Of a stretch of 64,000 nucleotides of DNA, positions 9,007-17,384 are shown piece by piece (the stretch's first letter is position 1; each line of letters starts with the position of its first letter). The position numbers and the translations under genes were made by a program. The notes under the pieces are model-generated. The model had not been told where the DNA came from, did not search any database, and worked only from the letters and a program-made list of their open reading frames with translations. Source of the stretch: JADJOY01 sp046331705 [NCBI: bacterium]. GTDB lineage: Bacteria > JADJOY01. The DNA is taken from NCBI GenBank assembly GCA_046331705.1, contig JAXLQJ010000013.1, forward strand, positions 62,001-126,000, given 5' to 3'.

Positions 9007-10593
9007 TCAGGTGTGTCCAGGGTCGGCGGCGAGCGGACCCAGCACGGAGCGCGTGGCCGACCGCGGACGCAACGCGCCGACGGACTCGAGCCAGCGCCGC
9101 AATCGACGAGCCATGTACGTCCGGTAGCGCGCGAAGAATCGCACTTGGAAGAGCGATGGCGGCGCCCCGCGATCACGCAGGTTGAAGATCACACCCGTGA
9201 TCAGGAACGGATCCACCACCGGCAGGAACCGATAGGCCCGCGTCGCGAGCCCCCACTCGATCCACGAGCGCGGCAGGAACAGCAGCAGTGACAGGAACGT
9301 CTGGAAGCGTCGCTGGATGGGCGTGCCCTTGCCGGGTGCATTCACGTGGATCGCCACCGGCGGGGGATCGGCGCGGTAACCGAGCGCCTCGGCCTGGGGG
9401 ATCCACCCTGCCTCCTCGGCTAGCTCGAGGATGCGTGCGCCGGCAAAGTACGTGAGCCAGTACATGTTGATGCGGCTGGGGCGCACGCGGTTGTAGAAGC
9501 GCGCCAGGCTCGCGAGCTCCTCCTCGCCTTGGCCGGGAAGCCCGAGGATGTTGTCGCAGGCTGCGCGGATCTTGGTGCCGCGCAACAGCTCGATCGCATT
9601 CTCGACGTCGGCGTTGGTCTCCGAGCGCGCGAGGAGCCCGCGGCGGGTCTCCTCGGAATAGGTCTGCACCCCCATCTGAAGCTCGTAGCAGCCGGCGCGC
9701 TCCAGGCACTCGACGGCCTCGCGGGTGAGCTTGTCGGGGTTGCCGAGGCACCAGAACGGCAACGCCACCTCGCGGGAGTAGCGATCCGCGAACTCCCGCA
9801 GCCAATCCAGGTTGTAGACGAAGTTGTCGTCGAAGAACCGCACCACCTTCGGATCGTAGCGGTGCTTCGCCAGCTTGAGCTCGGCCACGACGTTCGCCGG
9901 GCTGCGCCGCCGGACGTAGCGATCACCGGGCCGGGTCTCGGCCGGCAGGTTGGCGAAGAAGCTGTGGTAGCAGAACGTGCAACGCAGGTGACAGCCGCGG
10001 CCGCTCTGGATCGTGTAGCCGAACCCGAAATACGCGGCTTCGTCGACGAAGAGATCCTTGGCAGGGAACGGCAGCGAGTCGAGGTCCTGAATGAACGGCC
10101 GCACCGGGTTCTGGACGATCACGCCATCGCGACGCAACGCGATGTTCGCCACATCGGTGTCGCGCTGACCCCTCGCCAGCGCGCGCATCAGATCGACGCA
10201 GGCGTCGTCCCCTTCGCCCACCACCACGTAATCGACGTTGGGGTCGACGAGCACCTTCTCGGGCACCGCGCTGGCGTGCACGCCGCCGAAGACCACGGTC
10301 GCGTCCGGCTTGGCGCGCTTGAGGTCCGCGGCCATGCGCGACGCCCAACGCTGCACGGGGCTCACCACCGAGAAGAGATAGGCATCGGCGTCGAGCGCGA
10401 CGGCCCGCTCGATCGTCTCTCGTTCGTAGTTGAAGCGCGGCTCGAGCCAGCGGCTGCTCACGTAGGTGTCGGAGAAGAGCCGGGGATCGAACACCATCCC
10501 CACCTCGAAGCCCGCCCGCAGCAACGACGCGGCAACGGCCTCGACTCCGAGGAACTCGAAGCCCTGGTGCACGAAGACGACGCGGAACGACAT
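9007..10593 (-). CDS. B12-binding-domain radical SAM protein
   Basis: A 528-residue class B radical SAM protein. Residues 1-150 form a cobalamin-binding-like Rossmann domain (VVFVHQGFEFLGVEAVAASLL, VVFGGVHASAVPE, DYVVVGEGDDA). The cluster motif is C201-x3-C205-x2-C208 in SGRGCHLRCTFCYHSF. The radical SAM barrel continues through FFDDNFVYNLDWL and LQMGVQTYSEETRRGLL. The last 150 residues are basic and specific to the subfamily. The usual DxHxxG cobalamin motif is not obvious, so B12 may be bound base-off or not at all. Such enzymes methylate unactivated carbons or form rings in lipids and natural products. It is co-directional with the upstream glycosyltransferase, but a separate promoter at 10810-10839 gives a leader of about 210 bases. 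Confidence 0.85.
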   Translation of the reverse strand: MSFRVVFVHQGFEFLGVEAVAASLLRAGFEVGMVFDPRLFSDTYVSSRWLEPRFNYERETIERAVALDADAYLFSVVSPVQRWASRMAADLKRAKPDATVVFGGVHASAVPEKVLVDPNVDYVVVGEGDDACVDLMRALARGQRDTDVANIALRRDGVIVQNPVRPFIQDLDSLPFPAKDLFVDEAAYFGFGYTIQSGRGCHLRCTFCYHSFFANLPAETRPGDRYVRRRSPANVVAELKLAKHRYDPKVVRFFDDNFVYNLDWLREFADRYSREVALPFWCLGNPDKLTREAVECLERAGCYELQMGVQTYSEETRRGLLARSETNADVENAIELLRGTKIRAACDNILGLPGQGEEELASLARFYNRVRPSRINMYWLTYFAGARILELAEEAGWIPQAEALGYRADPPPVAIHVNAPGKGTPIQRRFQTFLSLLLFLPRSWIEWGLATRAYRFLPVVDPFLITGVIFNLRDRGAPPSLFQVRFFARYRTYMARRLRRWLESVGALRPRSATRSVLGPLAADPGHT

Positions 10594-10809
10594 GGATTCG
10601 CTGGCGAAGGGAATGGGCGGTGAGGAGTCGGACGCGGCAGCTCAGCGGCGGGGCGCTCCGCGGCGGGTCGCGCCCCCCCACGACGCTCGACTCGCTCGCG
10701 AGCCGAGGACGAAACAGTCGAAAGACGTCGCTCGACACCTGCGGCCGAACGACCGGACCACGCGTTCGACCCGAGTTGTGATTCCGGGGGAGGCCGCGAA
10801 AACGATCAA

Positions 10810-10839
10810 CCTATACTCCGCCGCTTTCGCCGCCGTCAA
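10810..10839 (-). promoter_or_regulatory. Promoter of the B12-type radical SAM gene
   Basis: On the minus strand TTGACG (10839-10834) and TATAGG (10815-10810) are separated by 18 bases. The -10 box overlaps the stop codon of the upstream glycosyltransferase gene. The leader to the radical SAM start would be about 210 bases and contains no open frame that I trust. Confidence 0.5.
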
Positions 10840-11977
10840 CGAACCCATCCGCGTACGCCGCTTCGACGAGCACGCGGCGCAACCCGCGCGCGGCGCGCTC
10901 CCACGTCCAACCGGCCGCCTGGACACGGCCGCGCGACGCCATTCGTGCCCGCGCGACGTCGTCGGCCGCCAGCGCGTCGACGGCATCGGCCCAACCGGCG
11001 ACGTCGTCGGGTGCGACCCAGCACACGGCGTCGCCACCCGTCTCCTCGAGCACCGGCAGCGCGCTCGCCACCACCGGCGCGCCCTGCGCGAGGGCTTCCA
11101 GCAGCGGCAGCCCGAATCCCTCGAAACGCGTCGGCATCAGCACGAGCCGTGCGGCGCGGTAGAGCTGCGCGAGCTCGGCGCGCGGCACCCAGCCGAGATG
11201 GCGGACGTGAGCGCCGAGACCAAGCTCGCAGACACGCGCGCCGATGCGCCGATCGGCGAAGCCTCGAACGCCCGTGAGCACCAGCATCGGCGGACGCGAA
11301 CCGCGCTCGACCATCCGCCGCCACGCGTCCAGCAGCACCGCGTGGCCCTTGTGGGGATGGGTGGTGCCCACGCAGAGCGCGAACGGCGGCTGCACACCCA
11401 CCCGTGCCATCCAGCGCGGAAGCGGATCGTCGCGCGAAGCCTCCAGCCATGCGGGATCGACCCCCAACGGAACGTGGCGCAGCCGCGACGCGACGGAGGG
11501 CCGTGACCTCACCAGATCGCGGCCGGCGGCGGCGCTGGCGCACACGACGCGATCCGAGCGCGCGAGCGCCAGATCCACCAGGACACGCCAGGCGATGCGA
11601 TGGGATGCGCGGAAATGCTCCGGATGCACGAGGTGCTGCAGGTCGTACACCGAGGTCACCTGCGGCACGGGGGACAGCGCCGGGGCGGTGAATCCGGCGT
11701 TCCACAACACGTCGTGACCGTCCCGTGCGATCCGCTGCGGCAGCACGAGCTGCTCCCATGCGATCCGGCCTGCCCGAGGGCGAGTTCGAGTGCCACACCC
11801 GACGACCTCGACCCCCGCCGGGAAGCGCTCGCGCTTCGCCTCGCTCCGCGCAACGTAGACGCGAATCCGGTCCTGCGGGGCGATCGCGACCAAGCCGCCC
11901 AGCAATCCCGCCAGCGCGATCTCGGACCCACCCACCCTTCCCCAGCGCAGGAAGAGCGCGTTGACCGCGATCCTCAC
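10811..11977 (-). CDS. Glycosyltransferase family 4 protein
   Basis: A 388-residue GT-B enzyme of the GT4 group, expected to transfer a sugar from a nucleotide donor to a glycan or lipid carrier at the cytoplasmic membrane face. The N-terminal domain opens with IAVNALFLRWGRVGGSEIAL, which provides the acceptor-side glycine loop. The C-terminal donor domain has CVGTTHPHKGHAVLLDAW and the conserved PTRFEGFGLPLLEAL with the E-x7-E pattern. GTG at 11977 is taken as start because the domain begins there; GTG at 12001 is an alternative. The gene is divergent from the SPASM radical SAM gene at 12142. Confidence 0.87.
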   Translation of the reverse strand: MRIAVNALFLRWGRVGGSEIALAGLLGGLVAIAPQDRIRVYVARSEAKRERFPAGVEVVGCGTRTRPRAGRIAWEQLVLPQRIARDGHDVLWNAGFTAPALSPVPQVTSVYDLQHLVHPEHFRASHRIAWRVLVDLALARSDRVVCASAAAGRDLVRSRPSVASRLRHVPLGVDPAWLEASRDDPLPRWMARVGVQPPFALCVGTTHPHKGHAVLLDAWRRMVERGSRPPMLVLTGVRGFADRRIGARVCELGLGAHVRHLGWVPRAELAQLYRAARLVLMPTRFEGFGLPLLEALAQGAPVVASALPVLEETGGDAVCWVAPDDVAGWADAVDALAADDVARARMASRGRVQAAGWTWERAARGLRRVLVEAAYADGFVDGGESGGV

Positions 11978-12039
11978 GTGCGACCCGTGCTCGGCGTGCA
12001 CCGCGCTGGCAACCCGCCGCGGCGCGACCCGCCGCCGCG

Positions 12040-12069
12040 TTGCGGCGTCGAGAAACCGTGTGCTAGCTT
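12040..12069 (+). promoter_or_regulatory. Promoter of the radical SAM-fusion operon
   Basis: -35 TTGCGG (12040-12045) and -10 TAGCTT (12064-12069), the latter extended by TGC, are separated by 18 bases. It lies about 73 bases before the radical SAM gene at 12142 and probably drives that gene, the fusion gene and the PilZ gene. Confidence 0.5.
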
Positions 12070-12141
12070 GCGCGACGCCTTCCCCGTCCCTCCCCGCGAG
12101 CCGATTTCAACGCCCCAGCCACTCACGGGCCGCTCCGCTAC

Positions 12142-13311
12142 ATGGCGCTCGCAAGCTCGAAGTCCTACAGCGATTACGCCACCGACTTCCGGTTCTGGGC
12201 CTCGCGCACGTTCAACCGGGCGTGGGTTCGCCCCGACTGGGTGTCGGTCAACCTCACGCTGCGCTGCAACCTGACGTGCGAGATGTGTCGGGTCTGCTAC
12301 GACGTCCCGAACGAGCTCAGCCTGGACGAGATCAAGTCCATCATGGACCAAGTCCATCAGTGGGGCGTCCCCATCTTCAATCCGCTGGGCGGCGAGCCGT
12401 TCCACCGCAAGGACATCCTGGACATCCTCGAGTACGCAGCGGACAAGCGATTCCAGACCACCGTGACCAACAACGGCACGATGATCGGCCCCAAGCGCGC
12501 GGAGGCCCTCGCGCGGCTGCAACGCGTGCACCTCAACTTCTCGCTCGATGGTCTGGAAGAGGCCAACGATCGCATTCGGGGCAAAGGCGTCTTCCGCAAG
12601 GTCTGGAACACCATCGCGACCATCCGCGCCGAGGAAGCGAAGCTCGGCGACTACCGGAAGTGGATCAGCATCAACTGCATCGTGTCGGAGGCGAGCTTTC
12701 GCGATCTCGTGACCATCGGCGAGATGGCGCGGCGGGCCGGCTGCAACATGATCCAATTCCTCAACCTGTTCGGCTACGAGTCCAAGGTCGGCCGCGAGAC
12801 CACGGATCCGCTCTGGATCCAATCCGACAGTCTCGAGGTCTTCGATCGCGAGATGGACCGGGTCGCGGAATGGGTGCGTCGCCTCGACGGTACCGGATTC
12901 CACTGCGCCAACGCGCCCGCGGACCTGCTCTTGCTCAAGGACTATTACCGTCATCGCGTCGAGCCGCACCGGGCGAAGTGCTACAACGGCTTCAAGGAGA
13001 TGTACATCAATTCGGACGGCGAGACGTTGATCTGCGACGCGCACCTGAACTTCACCAAGGAGTCGTACGGCAACGTGCGCCAGCGATCGCTCCGTGATCT
13101 GTGGGAAAGCCAGAAGGCGCGTGAGCTGCGCAAGAAGGTCATCGACTGCACCTCGCCGTGCATCCAGGACTGCTATCTCCGACGCGACGCCGATGCCCTC
13201 ACCCCCATCCTCGTGGGGCTCGGCAAGACCCGCTTCCTCGAATCCCCGATCGGCCGCCTGATCTTCGAGGGGCGCTTGCCCGGCGCCGTTCCGGCCGCGG
13301 CCACCGGCTGA
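12142..13311 (+). CDS. Radical SAM/SPASM enzyme
   Basis: A 389-residue radical SAM protein with motif C42-x3-C46-x2-C49 in LTLRCNLTCEMCRVCYD. A further cysteine pair element lies next to the motif. The SAM-binding stretch is NPLGGEPFHRKDIL and the strand-4 motif VTNNGTMI follows. The C-terminus has a SPASM-type set of cysteines (KCYNGFKEMYINSDG, LICDAHLNF, CTSPCIQDCYLR), which in related enzymes hold auxiliary [4Fe-4S] clusters. Such proteins modify peptides or sugars. No short precursor-peptide gene is visible beside it. It is first in a plus-strand unit with the fusion gene 19 bases downstream, so the two probably act in one pathway. Confidence 0.86.
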   Translation: MALASSKSYSDYATDFRFWASRTFNRAWVRPDWVSVNLTLRCNLTCEMCRVCYDVPNELSLDEIKSIMDQVHQWGVPIFNPLGGEPFHRKDILDILEYAADKRFQTTVTNNGTMIGPKRAEALARLQRVHLNFSLDGLEEANDRIRGKGVFRKVWNTIATIRAEEAKLGDYRKWISINCIVSEASFRDLVTIGEMARRAGCNMIQFLNLFGYESKVGRETTDPLWIQSDSLEVFDREMDRVAEWVRRLDGTGFHCANAPADLLLLKDYYRHRVEPHRAKCYNGFKEMYINSDGETLICDAHLNFTKESYGNVRQRSLRDLWESQKARELRKKVIDCTSPCIQDCYLRRDADALTPILVGLGKTRFLESPIGRLIFEGRLPGAVPAAATG

Positions 13312-13330
13312 CCGCGCGCGAGCACGCCCA

Positions 13331-15676
13331 GTGCGGATCGGCATCGTCACGCGCGGGGACGTCTTCCCGGCCGTCCACGGCGCCGCGGTCAAGATCGTGC
13401 GAACCGCGGAGGGATTGGGACGCCTGGCGCCGCCGTGCGTGCTCGTCACCGATCGCAAGGACGTGTACTGGCGCTTTCACGGGGACCGCGTCGAGGAAGT
13501 GCCCTTTCCCGCGTGGACCCGGCGCATCCGCGATCACCGCGTCGCGCGCGAGAAGCTCCTCGAGTGGATCGGCGTACCGCCCGAGGACCGCTTGCTCTTC
13601 GTCCCGCTGCTGGACCTGAACTTCCTCGCCCGAATCGTGAGCACGGTGCGGCGCGAGAAGCTCACGCTGCTGCAGGCCGAGTTCCCGTTCTACGCGGTGC
13701 CGATGCTGATCGCGCGCGCCATGACCGGCGTTCGCACCTCGATCATGCAGCACAACATCGAGCATCTGCGCATGGCGGGATCGTCGGGCCTCGCCGGCGC
13801 CGCGCAGGCGCGCGTACGCCGAATCGAGAGCTTCCTGTGCCGGCACGTCCAGGACGTGATCGCGCTCTCCGAGGTGGATCGCGCGCACCTCGTCGAGATG
13901 GGCGTCGATCCGCGGCGCATCACGATCATCCCGCACGGAGTCGATCTCGCGAGCTACGACGGGCGGCCGCGGCTCGACGCGCGCGCGGCCCACGGCATCG
14001 ATCGTGAACGCCCGCTGCTGGTCTTCCACGGCACGCTGCACTACGGCCCGAACACCGACGCCGTGCGCATCCTCGCCGAGGAGATCCTGCCGCGCCTGGT
14101 GCGACGCGGGCGGGACGTGCAGGCGATGGTCTGCGGCATGGGCCCACCCCGCCGGTACGCGAGCGAGCGGCTGGTCTTCACCGACGTGGTCGACGATCTC
14201 GCGTCGCACCTGCGTGCCGCCGACGTCGCCGTGGTGCCGCTGCTCGACGGCGGCGGCACGCGCATGAAGATCCTCGAGTACATGGCCGCGCGGCTGCCGA
14301 TCGTCTCGACCCGCAAGGGCGCCGAGGGCATCCCGGTCGAGCATGGCCGCGAGCTCTTGCTCGCGGACGACCGCGACTGGGATCGCTTCGCCGATCACGT
14401 CGACTACCTGCTCGGCGCACCCGCCGAGCGGCGGCGGCTCGGCGAAGCGGCGCGCGACTTCGTTCAGACGCTCGACTGGCTCGAGATCGCCCGCGCCTAC
14501 GTGCGTGCCTACCGCGTCCCCCGCGGCCCGCTCGAGCGACTGCGCGCCCGCTACCAGCGCCTCGCCCGCAAGGTGCTCACCGAGCCCGCCGGACCGGTCG
14601 GCGAGTCGCTCGCCAAGGCGCACCAGCGCGCGGAGAACGAGCGCGAGAAGGCCGCGTACCTGGGCTACCTCGACGGCCGCGCCGCGGTGCCCACACCCAA
14701 GATCCTGCTCTTCCTGCTCAACAAGAACTGCAACCTCAAGTGCGTCTTCTGCGACCTGTGGCCGCACCACGACATGATGCCCCACGAGCGCGTGCGCAAC
14801 GTGCTCGAGCAGGCGGCCGAGATGGGCACGCGTCACGCGGTGCTCACCGGCGGCGAGCCCTTCGTGATCCCGTACCTCTTCGACGTGATCCGCTACGCCA
14901 AGGATCTGCGGCTCGGCGTCAACGTCACCACCAACGGCACGCTGATCGAGAAGCGCTTCGAGGAGCTCGCCGACGCAGAGCTCGACTCGCTCTCGGTGTC
15001 GATCGACGGCCTCGACGACTCCAACGACGACCTGCGCGGCAAGATCTCGCTCGACAAGATCCTGAGCGGCATCGAGCGCCTTCGCCACGCGTCGCGGATG
15101 AAGATCTCCATCTACCACGTGGTCACGAACAAGAACCTGCACCAGCTCGAGCACACCTACGAGTTCGCGCGCTCGATCGGCGCCGAGTTCGGGTTCTGGC
15201 CGGTCAACGGGTACGAGTTCCTGCACGTCCGCGATCCCGAGCAGGTGCGCGCCTATCTCGCGACCATCGACAGGCTCGCGGCACGCGACGAGGAGGTGCG
15301 CGTCCGCCGCGAGTACTATCAGCGCGCGATGGCGTACCACAGCGCCAATCAACTCTCGGTGCGCTGCCTCGGCCTGGTCCAGAAGTTCGGCGTCGACGTC
15401 AACGGCAACGTGCTGCCCTGCTGCGTGTGGGGCAACCAGAGCCTGGTGGTCGGCAACCTCTTCGAGACACCGCTGCGCACGCTGTGGGGCGCGAGCCAGA
15501 CCCATGCGCTGCGCCGTAAGATCTTCGACCAAGGCTGCAAGGGGCTCTGCTACAACCACGCGCTCTACGAGTTCCAGGAGATCACCGGGCTCGACTTCGT
15601 GGTACGCGACGCGGACAAGCCCGCCCATCGGCCGGCGGTGCTCGACACCCCGGCGCTCGCCGCCGCGGCGGGCTGA
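13331..15676 (+). CDS. Fusion of GT4 glycosyltransferase and radical SAM/SPASM enzyme
   Basis: A single 781-residue reading frame with two enzymes. Residues 1-395 are a GT4 glycosyltransferase: GDVFPAVHGAAVKIVRTAEGL at the start, IIPHGVDLASYDG in the middle, and the donor-site region VPLLDGGGTRMKILEYMAARLPIV. Residues 400-450 form a charged linker. Residues 455-781 are a radical SAM domain with C467-x3-C471-x2-C474 (LNKNCNLKCVFCDLW), VLTGGEPFVIP, VTTNGTLIEKR, and a SPASM-like cysteine set (RCLGL, VLPCCVWGN, GCKGLCYNH). The start is GTG at 13331. No stop or frame shift lies between the halves and codon use is uniform, so the fusion looks real. It suggests coupled transfer and radical modification of a glycan. 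Confidence 0.88.
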   Translation: MRIGIVTRGDVFPAVHGAAVKIVRTAEGLGRLAPPCVLVTDRKDVYWRFHGDRVEEVPFPAWTRRIRDHRVAREKLLEWIGVPPEDRLLFVPLLDLNFLARIVSTVRREKLTLLQAEFPFYAVPMLIARAMTGVRTSIMQHNIEHLRMAGSSGLAGAAQARVRRIESFLCRHVQDVIALSEVDRAHLVEMGVDPRRITIIPHGVDLASYDGRPRLDARAAHGIDRERPLLVFHGTLHYGPNTDAVRILAEEILPRLVRRGRDVQAMVCGMGPPRRYASERLVFTDVVDDLASHLRAADVAVVPLLDGGGTRMKILEYMAARLPIVSTRKGAEGIPVEHGRELLLADDRDWDRFADHVDYLLGAPAERRRLGEAARDFVQTLDWLEIARAYVRAYRVPRGPLERLRARYQRLARKVLTEPAGPVGESLAKAHQRAENEREKAAYLGYLDGRAAVPTPKILLFLLNKNCNLKCVFCDLWPHHDMMPHERVRNVLEQAAEMGTRHAVLTGGEPFVIPYLFDVIRYAKDLRLGVNVTTNGTLIEKRFEELADAELDSLSVSIDGLDDSNDDLRGKISLDKILSGIERLRHASRMKISIYHVVTNKNLHQLEHTYEFARSIGAEFGFWPVNGYEFLHVRDPEQVRAYLATIDRLAARDEEVRVRREYYQRAMAYHSANQLSVRCLGLVQKFGVDVNGNVLPCCVWGNQSLVVGNLFETPLRTLWGASQTHALRRKIFDQGCKGLCYNHALYEFQEITGLDFVVRDADKPAHRPAVLDTPALAAAAG

Positions 15677-15720
15677 GCGACACGAACGCGAGCGCGCGGC
15701 GCCGAGCGGCCCTCACGAGC

Positions 15721-16077
15721 ATGACGACCCCCGACGAACGTCGTACCGAGTCCCGCACCCCGGACGATCAAGCCGTCGAGCTCGTCGTGGCTCGCAGCGA
15801 GACCACCAGCGAGTCCGCGACGCGAATCCCGACGCGCCTCGTCGATCGCTCGCGCTCGGGCTGCTGCCTGGCGCTCGAGAAGCTTCAGTTCGGTTCGATC
15901 CACCTGCTCGACTGCATCGAGGATCCCGGCGATTTCCGCATCGAGGTGCGGCTGCCGAGCGGCCGTCGCGACGAGCCCGTGCGCACCGCCCGCGTGGTCT
16001 GGATCAATCGGATCTTCGAGGGCGCCGGCCCGGCGTTTCGCATCGGCCTCAAGCTCGGCGCGCCGGCGCGCGGCTGA
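15721..16077 (+). CDS. PilZ-domain protein
   Basis: A 118-residue single-domain protein. It shows the RxxxR c-di-GMP motif (RRTESR, residues 7-12) and the DxSxxG motif (DRSRSG), followed by the PilZ beta-barrel pattern ending GPAFRIGLKL. PilZ domains bind cyclic-di-GMP and control polysaccharide synthesis or motility. It lies 44 bases after the fusion gene on the same strand, so c-di-GMP may control the glycan enzymes made by this operon. Its target is not known. Confidence 0.8.
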   Translation: MTTPDERRTESRTPDDQAVELVVARSETTSESATRIPTRLVDRSRSGCCLALEKLQFGSIHLLDCIEDPGDFRIEVRLPSGRRDEPVRTARVVWINRIFEGAGPAFRIGLKLGAPARG

Positions 16078-16107
16078 CGCCACCGGCGGCGATCGCGGCC
16101 GCGACCG

Positions 16108-17199
16108 TCATCCGGCGGCGAGGAGATCGCGCAGCTCGGCGCGGATCGCGAGCGTGTCCTCGACGAAACCCAGGTTGCAATCCGAGCACACGTCGAAGAG
16201 CCCACCCGCGAGCAGCCAGTCGCGCATGCGCCCGTAGTAGTCGCCGAGCCACGCTTCCTCGAGCCCGCGCGCGCCCAAGCGCTCGCCGTGCATCGGCCGC
16301 CAGAACCCGCACGAGCCCAGCTGGCCGTTGGCGCGCAGGTGCAGGAACCAGAACGGGTTGAAGCAAGGCGCACGCAGCAGGCCGTCGGCGCGATCGGCGG
16401 CTTCGAGCAACGCGAGGTGAACGCGGTTGGTGGAGAGGATCGAGCGCTCGCTCAGCTCGTGGGCGTTGGTCGCCACACCGAGCCGCCGTCCCTCCTCGAC
16501 CACCCGCGGCGCCACGTCCGCCACGAACGCACGCGCCTCGTCGCGGCTCAGCTTGAGGCGTGCGCTCTCCGGCGAGTTCACGGTGATCGGCTCCAGGTTG
16601 ACCGCGTGCACCCCGGCGTCCGCCGCGAGCACCATCACCTCCGGCACCCGGCGCCAGTTGAGGGTGGTGAGCGCCAAGCCGAAGTTGAGCCCGGGCCGAT
16701 CGGATCGCAGCGCACGCTTCACCTGGTCGAAGCGCCGCGCGGCCCACATCAGCCGCTCGAACGCGCCGCTCTTGCGGACCAGACCATCGTGGGTCACGGC
16801 GTCCGGTCCCTCGAGGCTCAGGCTCACCCAATCCCAGCCGTAGCTCACCAGGTCGTGGATCAGCTCGCGCGTGAAGAGCGTGCCGTTGCTGCAGAGGTAA
16901 GAGCGGATCCCGACTCGCTTCACGTGGCGCAGCACCTCGGCGGCCTCGGGGTGCAGCAGCGGCTCGCCCTCGCCGATGACGCGCACGTAGCGCACGTCCA
17001 CGCGAGCGGCTTCGTCCAGGATCTCGCGCCAGCGCGCGGCGCTCAGCGTGCCGCCGACCAGCTTGGTGTCGGGATGCTGGCGCCAGCAGAACGTGCAATC
17101 CGCGTTGCACGCCATGGTGAGGCCGAGCTCGAGCGTGTGAGGTCCACGGGCGCGACCCGCGGCCCAATCGGCGAGCCGCGCCAGGCGTTCGTCGTGCAT
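16108..17199 (-). CDS. Radical SAM/SPASM-type enzyme
   Basis: A 363-residue radical SAM protein with cluster motif C31-x3-C35-x2-C38 in LTMACNADCTFCWRQ and a SAM-binding segment VIGEGEPLLHPE. Near the C-terminus extra cysteines (APCFNPFWF, GSCGFWRP, VCSDCNLGF) resemble a SPASM/twitch domain. The ATG at 17199 is chosen because the domain begins soon after; the open frame upstream is arginine-rich and unlikely to be coding. It is convergent with the PilZ gene and divergent from the coiled-coil glycosyltransferase. A strong promoter lies at 17250-17279. It is one of five radical SAM genes within about 13 kb. Confidence 0.85.
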   Translation of the reverse strand: MHDERLARLADWAAGRARGPHTLELGLTMACNADCTFCWRQHPDTKLVGGTLSAARWREILDEAARVDVRYVRVIGEGEPLLHPEAAEVLRHVKRVGIRSYLCSNGTLFTRELIHDLVSYGWDWVSLSLEGPDAVTHDGLVRKSGAFERLMWAARRFDQVKRALRSDRPGLNFGLALTTLNWRRVPEVMVLAADAGVHAVNLEPITVNSPESARLKLSRDEARAFVADVAPRVVEEGRRLGVATNAHELSERSILSTNRVHLALLEAADRADGLLRAPCFNPFWFLHLRANGQLGSCGFWRPMHGERLGARGLEEAWLGDYYGRMRDWLLAGGLFDVCSDCNLGFVEDTLAIRAELRDLLAAG

Positions 17200-17249
17200 C
17201 GGCGGGTGAGGATTCTCGAGCGACTGCGGCGCGCGCGGGCGGGAACGCG

Positions 17250-17279
17250 ATTCTATCGTCGCGCCCGGCGCGCCACCAA
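17250..17279 (-). promoter_or_regulatory. Promoter of the radical SAM gene at 16108-17199
   Basis: Minus-strand TTGGTG (17279-17274) and TAGAAT (17255-17250) are separated by 18 bases, about 50 bases before the start codon. TAGAAT is the closest -10 to consensus seen in this block. Confidence 0.5.
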
Positions 17280-17384
17280 CGCGTGGGTAGCGTGGTGGTG
17301 CGCTCGGAGCCCGCCTGCTACGATGCGCGCCTCGCGCCTCATGTCCGTCGCCACGCCGCCCTCGCCGTCCGTCGTTCGGTTCCG

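Noticed and set aside
12142-17199. Ribosomally made peptide (RiPP) cluster
   Set aside because: Although several SPASM radical SAM enzymes are present, no short open frame with a plausible leader and core peptide and no RRE or ABC peptide exporter gene was found.
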